A DNA stretch of 64,000 nt, taken from NCBI GenBank assembly GCA_023079485.1, contig CM041084.1:134384792-134448791 (forward strand), in the 5' to 3' direction. Made by a program: the position numbers and the translations under genes. Under the pieces are notes generated by a model. That model searched no databases. It was given only the letters and a program-made list of their open reading frames with translations, and was not told the origin of the DNA. How positions within the stretch are numbered: the stretch's first letter is position 1; every line of letters starts with the position of its first letter. Source of the stretch: Archilochus colubris. Its lineage: Eukaryota; Chordata; Aves; Apodiformes; Trochilidae. Shown here piece after piece: positions 63,427 to 64,000 of this stretch.

Positions 63427-63567
63427 TTATACAGCGGCCACCATCTCGACAGTATTCACAAGTGTCTTTTCCTTTATTTCCCCCGGGATTTCACCAAGTT
63501 CTTTCCAATGTTTTAAAATGCATCCAAGGGGTTTTAGCATCATTTCCTTACTCTGTTCAGTCCCCAT
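63427..63567 (-). pseudogene. gag: Disrupted gag start (matrix region) of the antisense ERV
   Basis: The start codon is at 63567-63565. The peptide begins MGTEQSK, with Gly at position 2 and a Ser at position 6 as needed for N-myristoylation. A PLGCILKHWK block follows at residues 13-22, a pattern typical of matrix proteins of gammaretrovirus-like viruses. The frame ends after 46 codons at a TAA (63429-63427). Matrix-like similarity appears to go on in other frames to about 63330, so at least one frameshift is present. In an intact virus this region directs Gag to the plasma membrane. As it stands it encodes no functional Gag. Confidence 0.55.
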
Positions 63568-63682
63568 TATGCCTACTGGAGAGGTTACAATGTGGGACCC
63601 TTTCTGGATTACCAAATTCTATTCAGATTTCAGCACTTACAATGTCAACACCTTATTCACTTATTCTAGTAGTCATGACATC

Positions 63683-63827
63683 CAGATTCACACCAATCGC
63701 TTCGTCCGTCTCTGGCCGGCCCCCTCGCGGGTGACACGGAACCGCAAATCGGGACTCCGCACTCGCTTCGCAATTAAATTGCGTCTCAGTCACTCACTTT
63801 CACACATCAGATTCACACCAATCGCTT
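63683..63827. repeat. 20-base direct repeat in the ERV leader
   Basis: The same 20 bases (core ATTCACACCAATCGC) occur at 63683-63702 and at 63808-63827, 125 bases apart, with similar flanks differing by a one-base indel. Confidence 0.9.
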
Positions 63828-64000
63828 TCAGTCGGAACTCTGCACGGGTAAACTTTTACACCAAAACCTTACACGTTGCTTTACCACCTACGGTCACAAA
63901 ATGCCGCTATAAACCTCGAATACCTGCTGGTGTTGGGCTGCCCCCGCGACCCCCCCAAGATAAAGCTATAAAACTTTCTTTGATGGGGACGGTAATTACC

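Larger units (their letters stand above)
63330..64000 (-). mobile_element. Endogenous retrovirus, class-I-like, antisense: leader and gag start, runs off the window
   Basis: From the right edge leftward (minus strand) there is a GC-richer untranslated leader of about 390 bases, then the start of a gag-like frame at 63567. The element is cut at its 3' side by the G/T-only tract. A possible tRNA-primer binding site, TGGGGGGGTCGCGGG on the minus strand, lies at about 63957-63943 and is loosely like a proline-type site; sequence right of it would be LTR. The base composition, including many CG dinucleotides, differs sharply from the AT-rich neighbourhood. The identity rests mainly on the gag start. 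Confidence 0.6.

Noticed and set aside
63943..63957. A confident primer-binding site and LTR end
   Set aside because: The match to a proline-type site is loose and the adjacent sequence lacks a CA end, so it is kept only as a possibility within the ERV entry.
1..64000. CRISPR arrays, bacterial operons, rRNA or tRNA genes
   Set aside because: No spaced direct repeats of CRISPR type, no dense coding and no tRNA or rRNA signatures were seen; the sequence is vertebrate.

Overview
The window is vertebrate nuclear DNA, almost certainly from a bird. The evidence is a set of CR1 LINE copies ending in the octamer ATTCTATG, several avian-type endogenous retrovirus LTRs, and an AT-rich background without compact genes. 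No host protein-coding gene could be recognised. Nearly all longer open frames are chance frames, microsatellite frames or transposon frames, so this reads as a repeat-bearing gene desert or a large intron.

Layout. 0-32 kb is repeat-rich. It holds an LTR (591-1060), an antisense CR1 ORF1 remnant (about 2850-3250), antisense CR1 pieces (7455-7990, 9448-9540), one well-preserved sense CR1 with a 340-codon open reverse-transcriptase frame (10695-11826), and an unassigned coding-like minus-strand segment (12147-12657) between that copy and a large antisense CR1 (12690-13990). Next come an LTR of about 1.1 kb (16696-17772) with a CR1 tail beside it, a decayed sense CR1 (20690-22205), a three-layer nest of CR1, LTR and LTR (23428-25065), another sense CR1 (27520-28495), and a solo LTR with an exact 5-bp target duplication that was itself interrupted (29466-31496).

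32-46 kb and 48-61 kb are AT-rich with few recognisable elements: an antisense LTR at 37300-37790, a 43-bp palindrome at 44815-44857, a CR1 tail at 55140-55386 and some simple repeats. Between them lie an LTR split by an antisense CR1 fragment (46255-47149) and a 705-base pyrimidine-only TTTC/TTCC array (47615-48319).

The last 3 kb differ. A somewhat GC-richer, exon-like stretch with an RFX X-box-like motif lies at 61.15-61.8 kb. A (CA)n run and a 352-base tract of only G and T follow. From about 63.3 kb to the window edge there is an antisense class-I-like retroviral leader with the start of a disrupted gag.

The genes do not form a pathway. The story is layered retrotransposition: CR1 first, LTRs inserted into CR1, LTRs into LTRs, and CR1 into an LTR. 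Family assignments come from recognition of sequence patterns without database searches, and boundaries are usually good to about 10-50 bases.
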